Source of the DNA: an uncultured Clostridium sp.
Lineage (GTDB): Bacteria; Bacillota; Clostridia; TANB77; CAG-508
DNA length: 64,000 bases
NCBI GenBank assembly: GCA_947569365.1
Contig: CANOSM010000009.1
Location: 1-64,000 of the forward strand
Direction: 5' to 3'
In this document: piece by piece, positions 51,325 to 61,297 of the stretch
How the letters are laid out: every line of letters starts with the position of its first letter
Numbering within the stretch: position 1 is the first letter of the stretch
Translations under genes and position numbers: made by a program
The notes under the pieces: model-generated
Database searches by the model: none
What the model was told of the DNA's origin: nothing
Seen by the model: only the letters and a program-made list of their open reading frames with translations

Positions 51325-52123
51325 ATTATTAAATGCTAGTTTTTTTAGATTTAAAAAAGATAAAGTATTTTGGAGTCTTATTGCTATAACTTTAGGAATA
51401 GCCAGTTTTAACCTTTATAATAGTATGAAAAATCATATTGGTGAATCTACAGGAATTGATAACTTATTATTAAGTTACATCCTCATAATAGGAATATTTA
51501 TGTCTATATTTACAACATTATTTATTGGACTAGAATATGCAAGTGGAACTATTAGAAATAAAATTATAGTTGGAAATAGTAGAATAAAAATTTATATAAC
51601 TAACCTAATTATTAGTATTATTGCTGGTATTTTAATGCAGCTAGTATATATGATATTTGTTACAATTATTGGAGGCAATGCTCTTGGCGGGCTTAAGATG
51701 TCATTATCGCAATTTGGACTGATTTTATTAGATATAGTAATGATGATAGTAACATATGCATCTATATTTACATTTATATCTTTAATATGTACAGATATGA
51801 CAAAATCAACAGTTATTAGTATATTACTTGTACTAGTGATGTTTATAATAAATGGAGCTATAAGCCAAACAGCAAATGCTGAAAAATTTATAATTAATAG
51901 AGTATATGATAATGAAGAAATAATGCCAAATCCAAATTATCCAGGAGATACAAAGAAAAAAATAGCCCAGACAATTATATATATTATACCAACAGGACAA
52001 GCAAGTGAAATACAAGATTATAAAAATTTAGATACAAAAAGATTATTATTATCTTCTATAAGTGTATCAATTATAATAACTATAATGGGAATATATTGTT
52101 TCTGCAGAGAAGATTTAAAATAG
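51317..52123 (+). CDS. ABC-2 type permease of the BcrA-like transporter
   Basis: A 268-aa membrane protein with about six helices and a large extracytoplasmic loop near 180-225. It starts YKLLNASFFRFKKDKVFW, typical of lantibiotic-immunity permeases, and has LEYASGTIRNKIIVGNSR after the second helix. I choose the ATG at 51317 (GGGAGG 8 bases upstream) over the in-frame ATG at 51311, which is too close to that site. It overlaps the ATPase gene by 8 bp, so translation is coupled. Confidence 0.87.
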   Translation: MYKLLNASFFRFKKDKVFWSLIAITLGIASFNLYNSMKNHIGESTGIDNLLLSYILIIGIFMSIFTTLFIGLEYASGTIRNKIIVGNSRIKIYITNLIISIIAGILMQLVYMIFVTIIGGNALGGLKMSLSQFGLILLDIVMMIVTYASIFTFISLICTDMTKSTVISILLVLVMFIINGAISQTANAEKFIINRVYDNEEIMPNPNYPGDTKKKIAQTIIYIIPTGQASEIQDYKNLDTKRLLLSSISVSIIITIMGIYCFCREDLK

Positions 52124-52166
52124 AAAAATATGAACATATTAAATTAAAGACATGAAAAAAATTCTA

Positions 52167-52196
52167 TTGATTTTATAAATAAGAATAGTGTAAAAT
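52167..52196 (+). promoter_or_regulatory. Promoter of the pilin-like gene
   Basis: TTGATT (52167-52172), an 18-bp spacer and TAAAAT (52191-52196), 38 bp before the start codon. Confidence 0.5.
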
Positions 52197-52233
52197 ATAG
52201 TAGTAATAAAAAATACTAGGAGAAAAGATAAAA

Positions 52234-52671
52234 ATGTTAAAAAATGAAAAAGGATCAATAACTATATATGTAATAATAACAATGCTATTCTTTTCAGTAT
52301 TTATAATGAGTATATATATAATAAACAGTAGAAAATTTGCTACTCAATTAGAAGCAAATGCTGATGTTAAATCAATATATGAAAAAGGTGGAGCAGAAAA
52401 AACTTATGTATCACATTTTGCAGCTGATGATGAAGAAATACCAATTTATACAAGAGAACAATTATTAAGTATAGGAAGTGAAGATAGAATTTATATAGCA
52501 CAAGAAAAGAAGATATATAAATTCACAAAAGAGCCTGATAAATACATATTAAAAAATAATATTACAAATCTTACCTCGCAAGATGTAAGTTCTTTATCTA
52601 CAAAACTTTTATATGTAAAAAATAATAATGAATATAAATTAAAAAACAATTATTTAATAAAAATTAAGTAA
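52234..52671 (+). CDS. Pilin-like or Tad-type secreted protein
   Basis: A 145-aa protein with the N-terminus KNEKGSITIYVIITMLFFSVFIMS: a short basic leader, Gly-Ser, and a single hydrophobic helix, as in pseudopilins or TadE/G-like proteins of Firmicutes. The rest is soluble and Lys/Asn-rich with no recognised domain. No secretion or pilus genes lie nearby. The family assignment is tentative. AGGAG precedes the ATG. Confidence 0.55.
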   Translation: MLKNEKGSITIYVIITMLFFSVFIMSIYIINSRKFATQLEANADVKSIYEKGGAEKTYVSHFAADDEEIPIYTREQLLSIGSEDRIYIAQEKKIYKFTKEPDKYILKNNITNLTSQDVSSLSTKLLYVKNNNEYKLKNNYLIKIK

Positions 52672-52672
52672 A

Positions 52673-53548
52673 TTATAATATGTATTTATTGAATATTTCT
52701 GGTAGTTCTGATTCTAAAACAACTTTTTGTCTTGATATAGGGTGAACTAATTCTATCTTATATGCATGAAGAAGATGTCTATTTAAACCATTTTTTTGAG
52801 TACCATATAAAAAATCACCAACAATAGGAAAACCAATATACTTAGAATGTAATCTTATTTGATGAGTTCTACCAGTTTCAAGTAAAAATTCAACTTTAGA
52901 ATACTTGACAGACATTTTTAAAACTTTATAGTGAGAAACAGCAGTAGAACCATTTTCATTTATTTCTCTTTCTATAATACTACCTGACTTTCTTGCAATA
53001 GGAGCCGATATAGTTCCTTTTTTTTCGTCTAACTTACCTTCTAATATAGCAATATAATACTTTTTAAAAAGTCCTTTTTTCATTTCTTTTACAAGAAATT
53101 CCTGAATATATTCTGATTTTGCAAATATTACAAGACCAGAAGTATCTTTATCTAATCTATTTACAGGTCTTATTTTCTTATGGATGTTCTTTAAATTAAA
53201 ATAATATTTTACACCATTAGATAGAGAATCTTCAAAATGAGCAATTGATGGATGTACAGGAATATTTTCAGGTTTATCTACTACAAGAATATATTCATCT
53301 TCATATATTATATCTAATTTTATGTTACTATTTGGAATAATAGTATCTGATTCTTCATTAAAATCTAAATCAATAGTTAAAATATCATTAGTACATATTT
53401 TATATGAAATATATACAGGAATATTATTTATAAAAATACTATTATGTTTTTTTAATTTTATTATTAAATTTTCTGATACTAATAGCTTTTCTTTTAAAAT
53501 TTGTTTTATAGAAATATCTTTATTAGTTACAATATATTCTAATATCAT
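52673..53548 (-). CDS. RluA-family pseudouridine synthase
   Basis: A 291-aa RluA/RluD-type enzyme converting uridine to pseudouridine in rRNA or tRNA. An S4-like N-terminal domain (KQILKEKLLVSENLIIKLKKH, with INNIPVYISYKI) precedes the catalytic domain: LVVDKPENIPVHPS, RPVNRLDKDTSGLVIFAK (catalytic Asp in R-L-D), YIAILEGKL and ETGRTHQIRLHSKYIGFPIVGD. The ATG at 53548 has AGGAGA just upstream; a longer frame from 53623 lacks a site. The exact target is not evident. Confidence 0.92.
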   Translation of the reverse strand: MILEYIVTNKDISIKQILKEKLLVSENLIIKLKKHNSIFINNIPVYISYKICTNDILTIDLDFNEESDTIIPNSNIKLDIIYEDEYILVVDKPENIPVHPSIAHFEDSLSNGVKYYFNLKNIHKKIRPVNRLDKDTSGLVIFAKSEYIQEFLVKEMKKGLFKKYYIAILEGKLDEKKGTISAPIARKSGSIIEREINENGSTAVSHYKVLKMSVKYSKVEFLLETGRTHQIRLHSKYIGFPIVGDFLYGTQKNGLNRHLLHAYKIELVHPISRQKVVLESELPEIFNKYIL

Positions 53549-53686
53549 ATAATCTCCTATTATTAATTGACTAAAAATAAAAAAATATTTATAATTTATA
53601 TTACATAGAATATTATAACACACAAAGAAATACGAAGAAAGATTTAAGGATAATTGAAATAATAATTAAATTTAAGGAGATTAAAA

Positions 53687-54784
53687 ATGGATAAGAAGTT
53701 AGGATTCGGATGTATGAGACTTCCTATGAAAGACGATAAAGTTGATTATGAAGAATTTAGTAAAATGATAGATTATTATATAGAGCAAGGCTTTAATTAT
53801 TTTGATACAGCACATGGATATTTAGATGGAAAAAGTGAAATTGCCTTAAGAGAATGTTTAACTAAAAGATATCCAAGAGATGAATATATATTAACAAATA
53901 AGCTAACAAAAAGTTTCTTTTCTAAAGAAGAAGACATTAGACCTTTTTTTGAAGAACAATTAAAAATATGTAATGTAGAATATTTTGATTATTATTTAAT
54001 GCATGCACAAGATGCAGATATATATGAAAAATTTAAAGAATGTAATGCATATAATGTAGCAAGACAGCTTAAAAAAGAAGGAAAAATAAAACATTTTGGA
54101 ATATCTTTTCATGATAAAGCAGAGGTACTAGATAAAATATTAATAGAAAATCCAGATATAGAAATTGTACAAATTCAGTTTAATTATATAGATTATAAGT
54201 CTCCAAGTGTTCAAGGGGAAAGGGTTTATGAAGTTGCAAGAAAACATAATAAACCAATAATAATAATGGAACCTGTAAAAGGAGGAGCCTTAGTAAATTT
54301 ACCAGAGAAAGCTAAAAAGATATTTGATAATTTAGGTGAAAATAAAAGTTATGCTTCTTATGCAATTCGTTTTGCAGCAAGTCAAGAAGGAGTAGTAAGT
54401 GTACTTTCTGGAATGAGTAATTTAGAACAAATAAAAGATAATATAAGTTATATGAGGGAATTTAAACCACTAGAAAAAAGAGAATATGAGGCAATAAATA
54501 AAGTTACAGAAATATTAGATAAATTAGGTGGAATTCCTTGTACTGGATGCAGATATTGCATTCCAGAATGTCCAAAGAAAATATCTATACCAGATTTATT
54601 TTCATGTTATAATGCAAAAGTACAGTTCAATGATTGGAATAGTAGCTATTATTATGATATACATACAAAGTCAGGAAATAAAGCAAGTGAATGTTTAAAG
54701 TGTGGTAAATGTGAAGGTGTATGTCCTCAGCATATAGAGATTAGAAAACATTTAGAAGAAGTGGCTAAAACTTTTGAAAAGTAG
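53687..54784 (+). CDS. Aldo/keto reductase with C-terminal 4Fe-4S ferredoxin domain
   Basis: A 365-aa aldo/keto reductase. GCMRLPM opens the barrel; catalytic residues are seen in YFDTAHGYLDG (Asp, Tyr), LTNKLTK (Lys) and YLMHAQD (His). The C-terminus holds Cys clusters CTGCRYCIPECPKK and CLKCGKCEGVCPQH for iron-sulfur clusters, as in the anaerobe-specific group. Redox role in the cytosol; substrate unknown. AAGGAG precedes the ATG. Confidence 0.92.
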   Translation: MDKKLGFGCMRLPMKDDKVDYEEFSKMIDYYIEQGFNYFDTAHGYLDGKSEIALRECLTKRYPRDEYILTNKLTKSFFSKEEDIRPFFEEQLKICNVEYFDYYLMHAQDADIYEKFKECNAYNVARQLKKEGKIKHFGISFHDKAEVLDKILIENPDIEIVQIQFNYIDYKSPSVQGERVYEVARKHNKPIIIMEPVKGGALVNLPEKAKKIFDNLGENKSYASYAIRFAASQEGVVSVLSGMSNLEQIKDNISYMREFKPLEKREYEAINKVTEILDKLGGIPCTGCRYCIPECPKKISIPDLFSCYNAKVQFNDWNSSYYYDIHTKSGNKASECLKCGKCEGVCPQHIEIRKHLEEVAKTFEK

Positions 54785-55201
54785 TATGAATTAAAATTCA
54801 TAAAATATGTTATGGAAAATTAACATACATGAACTTATATGTTGACGGACAACAGAAAAAAATTGCATATTAAAGGGGAAAGATAAAAAGCTGAAAGCTT
54901 AGTCTTTCCCCTTTTAGAATTTATGAAAGATATTAGTATAAATGAATAAAAAGAAAATATTAAATATTATTATAATTTATTTAGGAAAATTAAAATTTTA
55001 AAATAAAGAAAATGAGAATGAGGTTACTATAATACATGATTGTAGAGAAGAATTAATTTAAATGATTAATAAAGGAAATATAGATAAAGATGAAGAATAT
55101 AATCATAAAAATTTTAATCTTTTACAAATTTTTGTTTGAAGAAAATTGACTTTTATTTACAATAATTGTATAATTTTGGAAAAAGAGAAAGCGGTAAATA
55201 T
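54785..55201. other. Long intergenic region with a strong hairpin
   Basis: About 415 bp without a convincing ORF. It has a TTGACG (54842) ~20 bp before a TATTAA, then at 54872-54915 a 12-bp stem (AAAGGGGAAAGA / TCTTTCCCCTTT) with an inner AAGC/GCTT hairpin and a TTTT end. This may be the terminator of the reductase gene or a short independent RNA. The rest is A/T-rich with no visible structure. Confidence 0.5.
54872..54915 (+). terminator. Strong G-rich terminator hairpin
   Basis: AAAGGGGAAAGA and TCTTTCCCCTTT form a 12-bp perfect stem followed by T. Confidence 0.75.
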
Positions 55202-55827
55202 ATGAACATAAATAAAAACATTATAAATCTAATAAAAAGAAATGATACAAAATTTAAAAACATAAAATTTATACAAGATGAAAAGTTGAAAAAAGAATTC
55301 TTTACATCTTTAAAAAAAGATGAATTTAGACTAATGGAACAATCTGCATATGAAATAGCTTTGTGGATAGAATCAAATGAAAAGCATTTATCTGCATCTA
55401 AACAAAATAATTTTACTAAATATAGTTTAGGTGAAATTCTGATTTAGGGTGGAATAATTACGATAGAGAATTTGCATATATTCATCCTGTTATAGTTATA
55501 AAAGAAACGGCTACCAAAATATTTATAGTTCCTTGTTCAAGTGGTACACCTAGAAAAGATAAAAATGGGAATATTTATCCAGAGTTTGAAGTTGGTACGC
55601 CTAAGGATGGATTTCAAAGAAATACAGTAGTTATGTTATACGAAGCGAGATATATTGACAAAAATAGAGTAATTTCAAATCTTGGTAAAACTTCTAGTCA
55701 ATTTTTTAATAAAATTTATAATAAGTTATTTGAACAGATATTTGAACCAATACATTATAAAATACACAAATTAGAAAAAAAAAGTACTATATATAGATAT
55801 TGTCAAAATAATATAAATAATATATAA
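55202..55827 (+). CDS. PemK/MazF-like toxin-fold protein, one-base break
   Basis: A ~208-aa protein whose second half resembles type II toxin MazF/PemK (endoribonuclease): GEILI, then after the break GWNNYDREFAYIHPVIVI, IFIVPCSSGTP, and FQRNTVVMLYEARYIDKNRV with DKxR-like ends. The first ~80 residues form a helical extension. The frame breaks at ~55443; one extra T in ATTTAGGG would restore it. No antitoxin ORF lies adjacent. The ribosome site is weak. It may be a pseudogene. Confidence 0.62.
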
Positions 55828-55869
55828 TACTTTAGAAATGAGGGAGTAATTAGCATATTTTGAATATGT

Positions 55870-55911
55870 AATAAAGTCAACATACTGATATTTTATATCT
55901 GGCTTTATTTT
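55870..55911 (+). terminator. Terminator-like hairpin 1
   Basis: AATAAAGTC pairs with GGCTTTATT (one T-G pair), followed by TTT. Confidence 0.6.
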
Positions 55912-55918
55912 AAATAAT

Positions 55919-55961
55919 GAGACTTGTTTGCAGAATGCAAATTGCAGACTAAGTCTCTTTT
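55919..55961 (+). terminator. Terminator-like hairpin 2
   Basis: GAGACTT and AAGTCTC enclose an inner TGCAGAATGCAAATTGCA region and are followed by TTTT. It is close to the antiporter start (36 bp), so it could also act as an attenuator. Confidence 0.6.
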
Positions 55962-55996
55962 CATATATAAGCTAAAAAGCGAAAGGGGGAATATTA

Positions 55997-56947
55997 GTGA
56001 TATTTTCAGCTTTTTTAATAATTATAGGATTTGCTCTTCTTATTTTAGGAGCAGATTGGCTAGTAAATGGAGCAAGTAATATTGCTAAAAGATTTCATAT
56101 TCCAGAAATAATTATAGGACTTACAATTGTTTCAATAGGAACATCCATGCCAGAACTATTTGTAAGTACAACATCATCATTAGATGGATTTTCAGATATG
56201 GCGATTGGAAATGTAATAGGAAGTAATATGTGTAATTTATTATTAATACTTGGGATTTCTACAATAATAAAACCAGTAAAATTTCAAAAAGAAACAATGA
56301 TTTTTGAAATCCCAATGTGTTTAACATTTACTATTATATTTATGATAATTTGTAATACTGGCAGAACAATAAATAGAGTAGAAGCTAGTATTTTAATGAT
56401 TTTATTTATTTTGTTTATAACATATACTATTATTATGGGAAAAAAGCAAAGTAGTATAGATAAAGAAAATGAAAGCGAAAATGAGACTCAAAAAGGTTCA
56501 CTATTAAAAGATATAATTCTAATAATTATAGGAATTATAGGATTAAAGATTGGTGGAGATTTAGCAGTAAATAATGCAGTAGAAATTGCAAAATTCTTTA
56601 ATGTTAGTGAGAAAATAATTTCATTAACAATACTAGCAGTAGGGACAAGTCTTCCAGAATTAGTAACTAGTGTAACAGCAGCAATCAAAGGAAATAGTGA
56701 TATAGCAATTGGGAACATTATTGGGTCAAATATATTTAATATGTTACTAATCATTGGTGTAGCATCGTTTATAAAACCTATAATATATAATGTAAGTTAT
56801 AATATGGATTTATCGATATTAATCTTAGCAGCAATTGTACTTTCATTATTCCCAATTATACCGCCAAAAAATGAAATGAGTAGAGCAAATGGGATTATAT
56901 ACTTTATAATGTATATATGTTATATGGGAATATTATTTGTAGTATAA
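55997..56947 (+). CDS. Calcium/sodium antiporter (CaCA, YrbG-like)
   Basis: A 316-aa membrane antiporter with two inverted repeats, each holding the ion-binding alpha motif: GLTIVSIGTSMPELFVS with AIGNVIGSNMCNLLLILG, and LTILAVGTSLPELVTS with AIGNIIGSNIFNMLLIIG. About 10 helices and a central charged loop (KENESENETQK). It exchanges Ca2+ for Na+ or H+ at the cell membrane. It starts with GTG at 55997; GGGGGA lies upstream. Confidence 0.93.
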   Translation: MIFSAFLIIIGFALLILGADWLVNGASNIAKRFHIPEIIIGLTIVSIGTSMPELFVSTTSSLDGFSDMAIGNVIGSNMCNLLLILGISTIIKPVKFQKETMIFEIPMCLTFTIIFMIICNTGRTINRVEASILMILFILFITYTIIMGKKQSSIDKENESENETQKGSLLKDIILIIIGIIGLKIGGDLAVNNAVEIAKFFNVSEKIISLTILAVGTSLPELVTSVTAAIKGNSDIAIGNIIGSNIFNMLLIIGVASFIKPIIYNVSYNMDLSILILAAIVLSLFPIIPPKNEMSRANGIIYFIMYICYMGILFVV

Positions 56948-56986
56948 AATATTAAAATAAAGAAAAACAAAGAAAGGAAAAATCTA

Positions 56987-57880
56987 ATGAAAAAATTTAT
57001 AGTAAATATAATACAAGGATTTTCTATGGCACTAGCAGATAGTGTACCAGGAGTATCAGGAGGAACAATAGCATTTATTTTAGGATTTTATGATAAATTT
57101 ATAAATTCGCTAAATGCACTTATTAGTAAAAATGGAGATAAAAAAGATGCAATAAAATTTCTAATTAAACTCGGAATTGGCTGGTTAATTGGAATGGCAA
57201 GTGCATCACTAATATTATCCAATTTATTTGACACACATATATATCAAATAAGTTCTTTATTTATAGGATTTATTATATTTGCAATACCATTAATTGTAAA
57301 ACAAGAAAAAGAAAATCTAAAAGGAAAATATAAATGGCTAATATTCACAGTTATAGGAATTACAATTGTATCTGTTATAACATATTTAAATCGGATCTAT
57401 TCGGAGATGGAACAAGTATTGATATAGCAAATTTTAATATAGGACTAGCATTATATGTATTTATATGTCGGAATGATTGCAATATCAGCAATGATATTAC
57501 CAGGAATATCTGGTTCAACACTTCTTTTAATTTTTGGATTATACATACAAATTATAAGTGCAATAAAAGAAACATTATGTTTCAATTTGAAATTTGTACC
57601 AATTCTATTTGTATTTGGATTAGGAATAATTACTGGAATATTGCTAATTATAAAATTAGTAAAAAAAGCATTAGAGAAATATAGAGCTCAAACAATATAT
57701 TTAATAATAGGACTAATGATAGGGTCAATTTATGCAATTATAATGGGGCCAACAACTTTAGAAATACCAAAGGAAGCTGTATCTTTAAAAACATTTAACA
57801 TACTATTTTTTATAATTGGAGCAGTAATCATCTTAGGAATGGAATTTTTAAAAAACAAATTAGATAGTAATAAACAATAG
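56987..57880 (+). CDS. DUF368 membrane protein, three CGG +1 sites
   Basis: A DUF368 (undecaprenyl-phosphate transporter-like) membrane protein, ~296 aa after three +1 shifts, the normal family length. The N-terminus has IQGFSMALADSVPGVSGGTIAFILGFYD; the second repeat has AISAMILPGISGS with LLLIFGLY. In-frame CGG codons at 57392, 57402 and 57469 each become Gly when C is skipped: TYLNGSIGDGTSIDIANF and then YVFICGMIAISAM. Each CGG is in the frame set by the preceding shift. Without shifting, the frame stops at 57427 in the middle of the protein. GAAAGG precedes the ATG. Confidence 0.92.
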
Positions 57881-57966
57881 AAAAATAAATAAAAATAAAG
57901 TATAATTTTAAGCAAGTTTAAAATATGGCAAAAAGCAATAGCAAGAAAATAATAGGAGGTCTTAGG

Positions 57967-60690
57967 ATGGACAAATTAATTGTCATTGATGGTAATAGTA
58001 TAGTAAATAGAGCATTTTATGGAATTATGGGGAATAAGATGCTACAAACTGCAGATGGAACATATACAAATGCTGTATATGGATTTTTAGCAATAATGTT
58101 TAAAGAAATAGAAGAAATAAATCCAAATTATATTGCAGTTGCATTTGACTTAAAAGCACCAACAGCAAGACATTTAATGTATGAAGGATATAAAGCAACA
58201 AGAAAAGGAATGCCAGAAGAACTTGCAAAACAAATGCCAATACTAAAAAAAGTTCTTAGTAGTATGAATATAGACATTATTGAAATGGAAGGATATGAAG
58301 CAGATGATATCTTAGGGACTTTAGCAAGAAAAGGAGAAGAAAAGAAAATAGAAGTAATACTTCTTACAGGAGATAGAGATTCTTTTCAGCTTGCAACAGA
58401 TAATGTAAAAATATATATTCCAAGAACTAAAGCTGGGAAAACAGAAACAGAAATATTTGATAAAGCTAAAGTAATAGAAACATATGGAGTAGATCCTATT
58501 CAAATGATTGAAGTAAAAGGACTTATGGGAGATACATCAGATAATATCCCAGGAGTGCCAGGAATAGGAGAAAAAACAGCACTTTCTATAATAAAAGAGT
58601 ATGGAAATATTGATAACTTATATGAAAAAATTGAAACAAATACAGATTCATTAAAAGGAAAACAAAGAGAAAAAATTGCTGATAATAAAGAGTTAGCAAT
58701 TTTATCAAGGACACTTGGAACTATAAATGTAAATGTACCAATTGAAAAAGAAATAGAAGATTTAAAAGTAAAAGAATGGAATAAAAAAGAAGTATTATCA
58801 ATATTTGAAGAATTAAGATTTAATAGATATATAGAAAGATTTAACTTAAAAGAACAAAAAGATATAAAAAATAAAGATAATGAGAATAAGTTAAAAAATA
58901 ACTATGAAATACTAGAAATAAAAGACAAAGTGGAATTAAATAATATATTTAAAGAAATAAAAAAAGAAGGAAAAATATTCTTTGATGTAGACTATAATGA
59001 ATGCGAAAAATCTAGAATAAATAGAGAAATAAAAAGTATAAGTATATCAGATGTAAATGAGAATAAAGTATATTATTGCAGTATAAATGAAATAAAAATA
59101 GAAGATTTTAAAGAGATATTTGAAGATAAAAATATTTTAAAATGTAGTAATGAACTAAAAGAATTATATATAGTACTAAAAGAAAATAATATATCTCCAG
59201 AAAACTTTATGTTTGATGTAAAAATTGCAGGATACTTATTAAATTCAACAACAAATCTTTATAGTATAAAAGATTTAGCAAAAACATATTTAGATGAAGA
59301 TATAGATAACTATGTACAAGAAAAAGAAGAAAAACAAGAGCAAATGACATTATTTGCAGAAAACTTTGATAAAGAAAATAACAATAAAATAAATGAAAAA
59401 TTAATTGCTAATGCGTATTTTATATCAAAGTTATACTATATATTAATAGAAGAACTAAAAAAACATGGAATGTATGAACTATTTTTAAATATAGAAATGC
59501 CTGTAATGGAAGTATTAGCAGAAATGCAATATGAAGGAATGTATGTAGAAAAACAAGAACTTATCGATTTTGGGCTTGATTTAAAATCAGGACTTGAAAA
59601 GTTAACATACGAAATATATGATTTAGCAGGAGAAAATTTCAATATAAATTCACCAAAACAACTTGGAGAGTTATTATTTGAAAAATTAGGACTTACTATA
59701 GTAAAAAAGACAAAAAGTGGATATTCAACAGATGTTGATACTTTAGAAAAAATAAAATCTGAACATCCAATTATTGAAAAAATACTAGATTATAGACAAC
59801 TTATGAAATTAAATTCAACTTATGTAGATGGAATGATTACATGCATAAATAAAAATACAGGAAGAATACATTCTAGTTTCCATCAGACAGTAACTGCAAC
59901 AGGAAGAATAAGTTCAACAGAACCAAATCTTCAAAATATTCCAACTAGAATAGAACATGGAAAGTTACTTAGAAAAGTCTTTAAACCACAAGAAGGAAAA
60001 ATATTTGTAGATGCAGACTATTCACAAATAGAACTTAGACTTTTAGCACATATTTCGGAAGATGAAGCTATGGTAGAAGCTTTTAATAATGATGAAGATA
60101 TTCATAAACAAGCAGCATCTAGAGTATTTGGAGTTCCAATTGATGAGGTTACAAAAGAACTGAGAAGTAAGGCAAAAGCAGTAAACTTTGGTATAGTATA
60201 TGGAATAAGTGATTTTGGTTTAGCAGAACAAATTGGAGTATCAAGAAAAGAAGCTAAAAACTATATAGAACAATATTTAGAAAAATATAATGGGATAAAA
60301 AAATTTATGTCAGAAATAATTGAAGAAACAAAAGAAAAAGGATATGTTGAAACAATATATCATAGAAGAAGATATGTTCCAGAACTTAATGCAAAAAATT
60401 ATATGGTAAGAAAATTTGGCGAAAGAGCTTCTATGAATACACCAATTCAAGGTACAGCAGCAGATATAATGAAAGTAGCTATGATAAATGTATATAGAGA
60501 ATTAAAAAGAAGAAATTTAAAATCAAAATTAATACTTCAAATCCATGATGAGTTATTAATAGAAACAGATAAATCAGAACTTGAAGAAGTAAAAGAATTA
60601 TTAGTTAGAAATATGGAAGAAGTAATTAAATTAAAAGTTCCTTTAAAAGCTGATGTATCTACTGGTAACAATTGGTATGAAGTAAAATAA
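57967..60690 (+). CDS. polA: DNA polymerase I
   Basis: A 907-aa DNA polymerase I for Okazaki fragment processing and repair. The N-terminal 5'-3' exonuclease (~1-290) has IDGNSIVNRAFYG, FDLKAPTARH, EGYEADDILGT and GDRDSFQLA. The middle domain (~320-490) keeps the 3'-5' exonuclease fold but its motifs look degenerate (FFDVDYNECEK where D-x-E is expected). The polymerase domain has TATGRISSTEPNLQNIP, DADYSQIELRLLAHIS (motif A), KAVNFGIVYGISDFGL (motif B) and QIHDELLIE (motif C). ATG 57967 has AGGAGG upstream; a longer frame from 57925 lacks one. Confidence 0.95.
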   Translation: MDKLIVIDGNSIVNRAFYGIMGNKMLQTADGTYTNAVYGFLAIMFKEIEEINPNYIAVAFDLKAPTARHLMYEGYKATRKGMPEELAKQMPILKKVLSSMNIDIIEMEGYEADDILGTLARKGEEKKIEVILLTGDRDSFQLATDNVKIYIPRTKAGKTETEIFDKAKVIETYGVDPIQMIEVKGLMGDTSDNIPGVPGIGEKTALSIIKEYGNIDNLYEKIETNTDSLKGKQREKIADNKELAILSRTLGTINVNVPIEKEIEDLKVKEWNKKEVLSIFEELRFNRYIERFNLKEQKDIKNKDNENKLKNNYEILEIKDKVELNNIFKEIKKEGKIFFDVDYNECEKSRINREIKSISISDVNENKVYYCSINEIKIEDFKEIFEDKNILKCSNELKELYIVLKENNISPENFMFDVKIAGYLLNSTTNLYSIKDLAKTYLDEDIDNYVQEKEEKQEQMTLFAENFDKENNNKINEKLIANAYFISKLYYILIEELKKHGMYELFLNIEMPVMEVLAEMQYEGMYVEKQELIDFGLDLKSGLEKLTYEIYDLAGENFNINSPKQLGELLFEKLGLTIVKKTKSGYSTDVDTLEKIKSEHPIIEKILDYRQLMKLNSTYVDGMITCINKNTGRIHSSFHQTVTATGRISSTEPNLQNIPTRIEHGKLLRKVFKPQEGKIFVDADYSQIELRLLAHISEDEAMVEAFNNDEDIHKQAASRVFGVPIDEVTKELRSKAKAVNFGIVYGISDFGLAEQIGVSRKEAKNYIEQYLEKYNGIKKFMSEIIEETKEKGYVETIYHRRRYVPELNAKNYMVRKFGERASMNTPIQGTAADIMKVAMINVYRELKRRNLKSKLILQIHDELLIETDKSELEEVKELLVRNMEEVIKLKVPLKADVSTGNNWYEVK

Positions 60691-60722
60691 TAGACATATA
60701 AAAAATAAGGAGAGTTTTAATA

Positions 60723-61268
60723 TTGAATAAAAAAATACTAATGATAATAATTCCTACTATAGTTTTAATTTTAGTAATAATTGGAACTGTAATTGGATAT
60801 TATATATTAAAACAGTTGTATCCAAAAGACTACTCAGAATATGTTGAAAAATATGCAAAAGAATACAATGTAGATCCAAAATTAATATATGCAATAATAA
60901 AAGAAGAAAGTAATTTTAATAAAGATGCAAACTCACATAAAGATGCAATTGGACTTATGCAACTTGTACAAAAGACAGCAGACGAGGCTGGAAGTAAAAT
61001 AGGAATCAAGGAAATAAAGTTAAACAATCCAGAAATAAATATACAAATAGGAACAAAATATATATCAGATTTAATAAAGAAATATGATGGTAGTATAAAA
61101 TTTGCAATAGTAGCATATAATGCAGGGATAGGAAATGTAGATAAATGGATTAGAGATGAAATAATTGAAGCAGATGGTAGTAATATGGAAAAGATACCAT
61201 TTAAAGAAACAAATATGTACTTAAGAAAAGTACTAAGAACATATGAGCTATATAGGAAATTATATTAA
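60723..61268 (+). CDS. Membrane-anchored lytic transglycosylase (SLT domain)
   Basis: A 181-aa murein lytic transglycosylase. One N-terminal helix (ILMIIIPTIVLILVIIGTVIG) anchors it. The SLT domain has YAKEYNVDPKLIYAIIKEESNFNKDA (catalytic Glu in K-E-E-S), DAIGLMQLVQKTADEAG, and NIQIGTKYISDL with AIVAYNAGIGNVDKW. It starts with TTG at 60723 behind AGGAG, 32 bp after polA. Confidence 0.9.
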   Translation: MNKKILMIIIPTIVLILVIIGTVIGYYILKQLYPKDYSEYVEKYAKEYNVDPKLIYAIIKEESNFNKDANSHKDAIGLMQLVQKTADEAGSKIGIKEIKLNNPEINIQIGTKYISDLIKKYDGSIKFAIVAYNAGIGNVDKWIRDEIIEADGSNMEKIPFKETNMYLRKVLRTYELYRKLY

Positions 61269-61297
61269 TAATTATAAATTTTTTGGAAGGTAGATAA

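Noticed and set aside
57334..57684. Separate small ORF (116 aa) inside DUF368
   Set aside because: It is partly a shadow frame; only its segment 57403-57468 is used, as the middle frame between CGG shifts.
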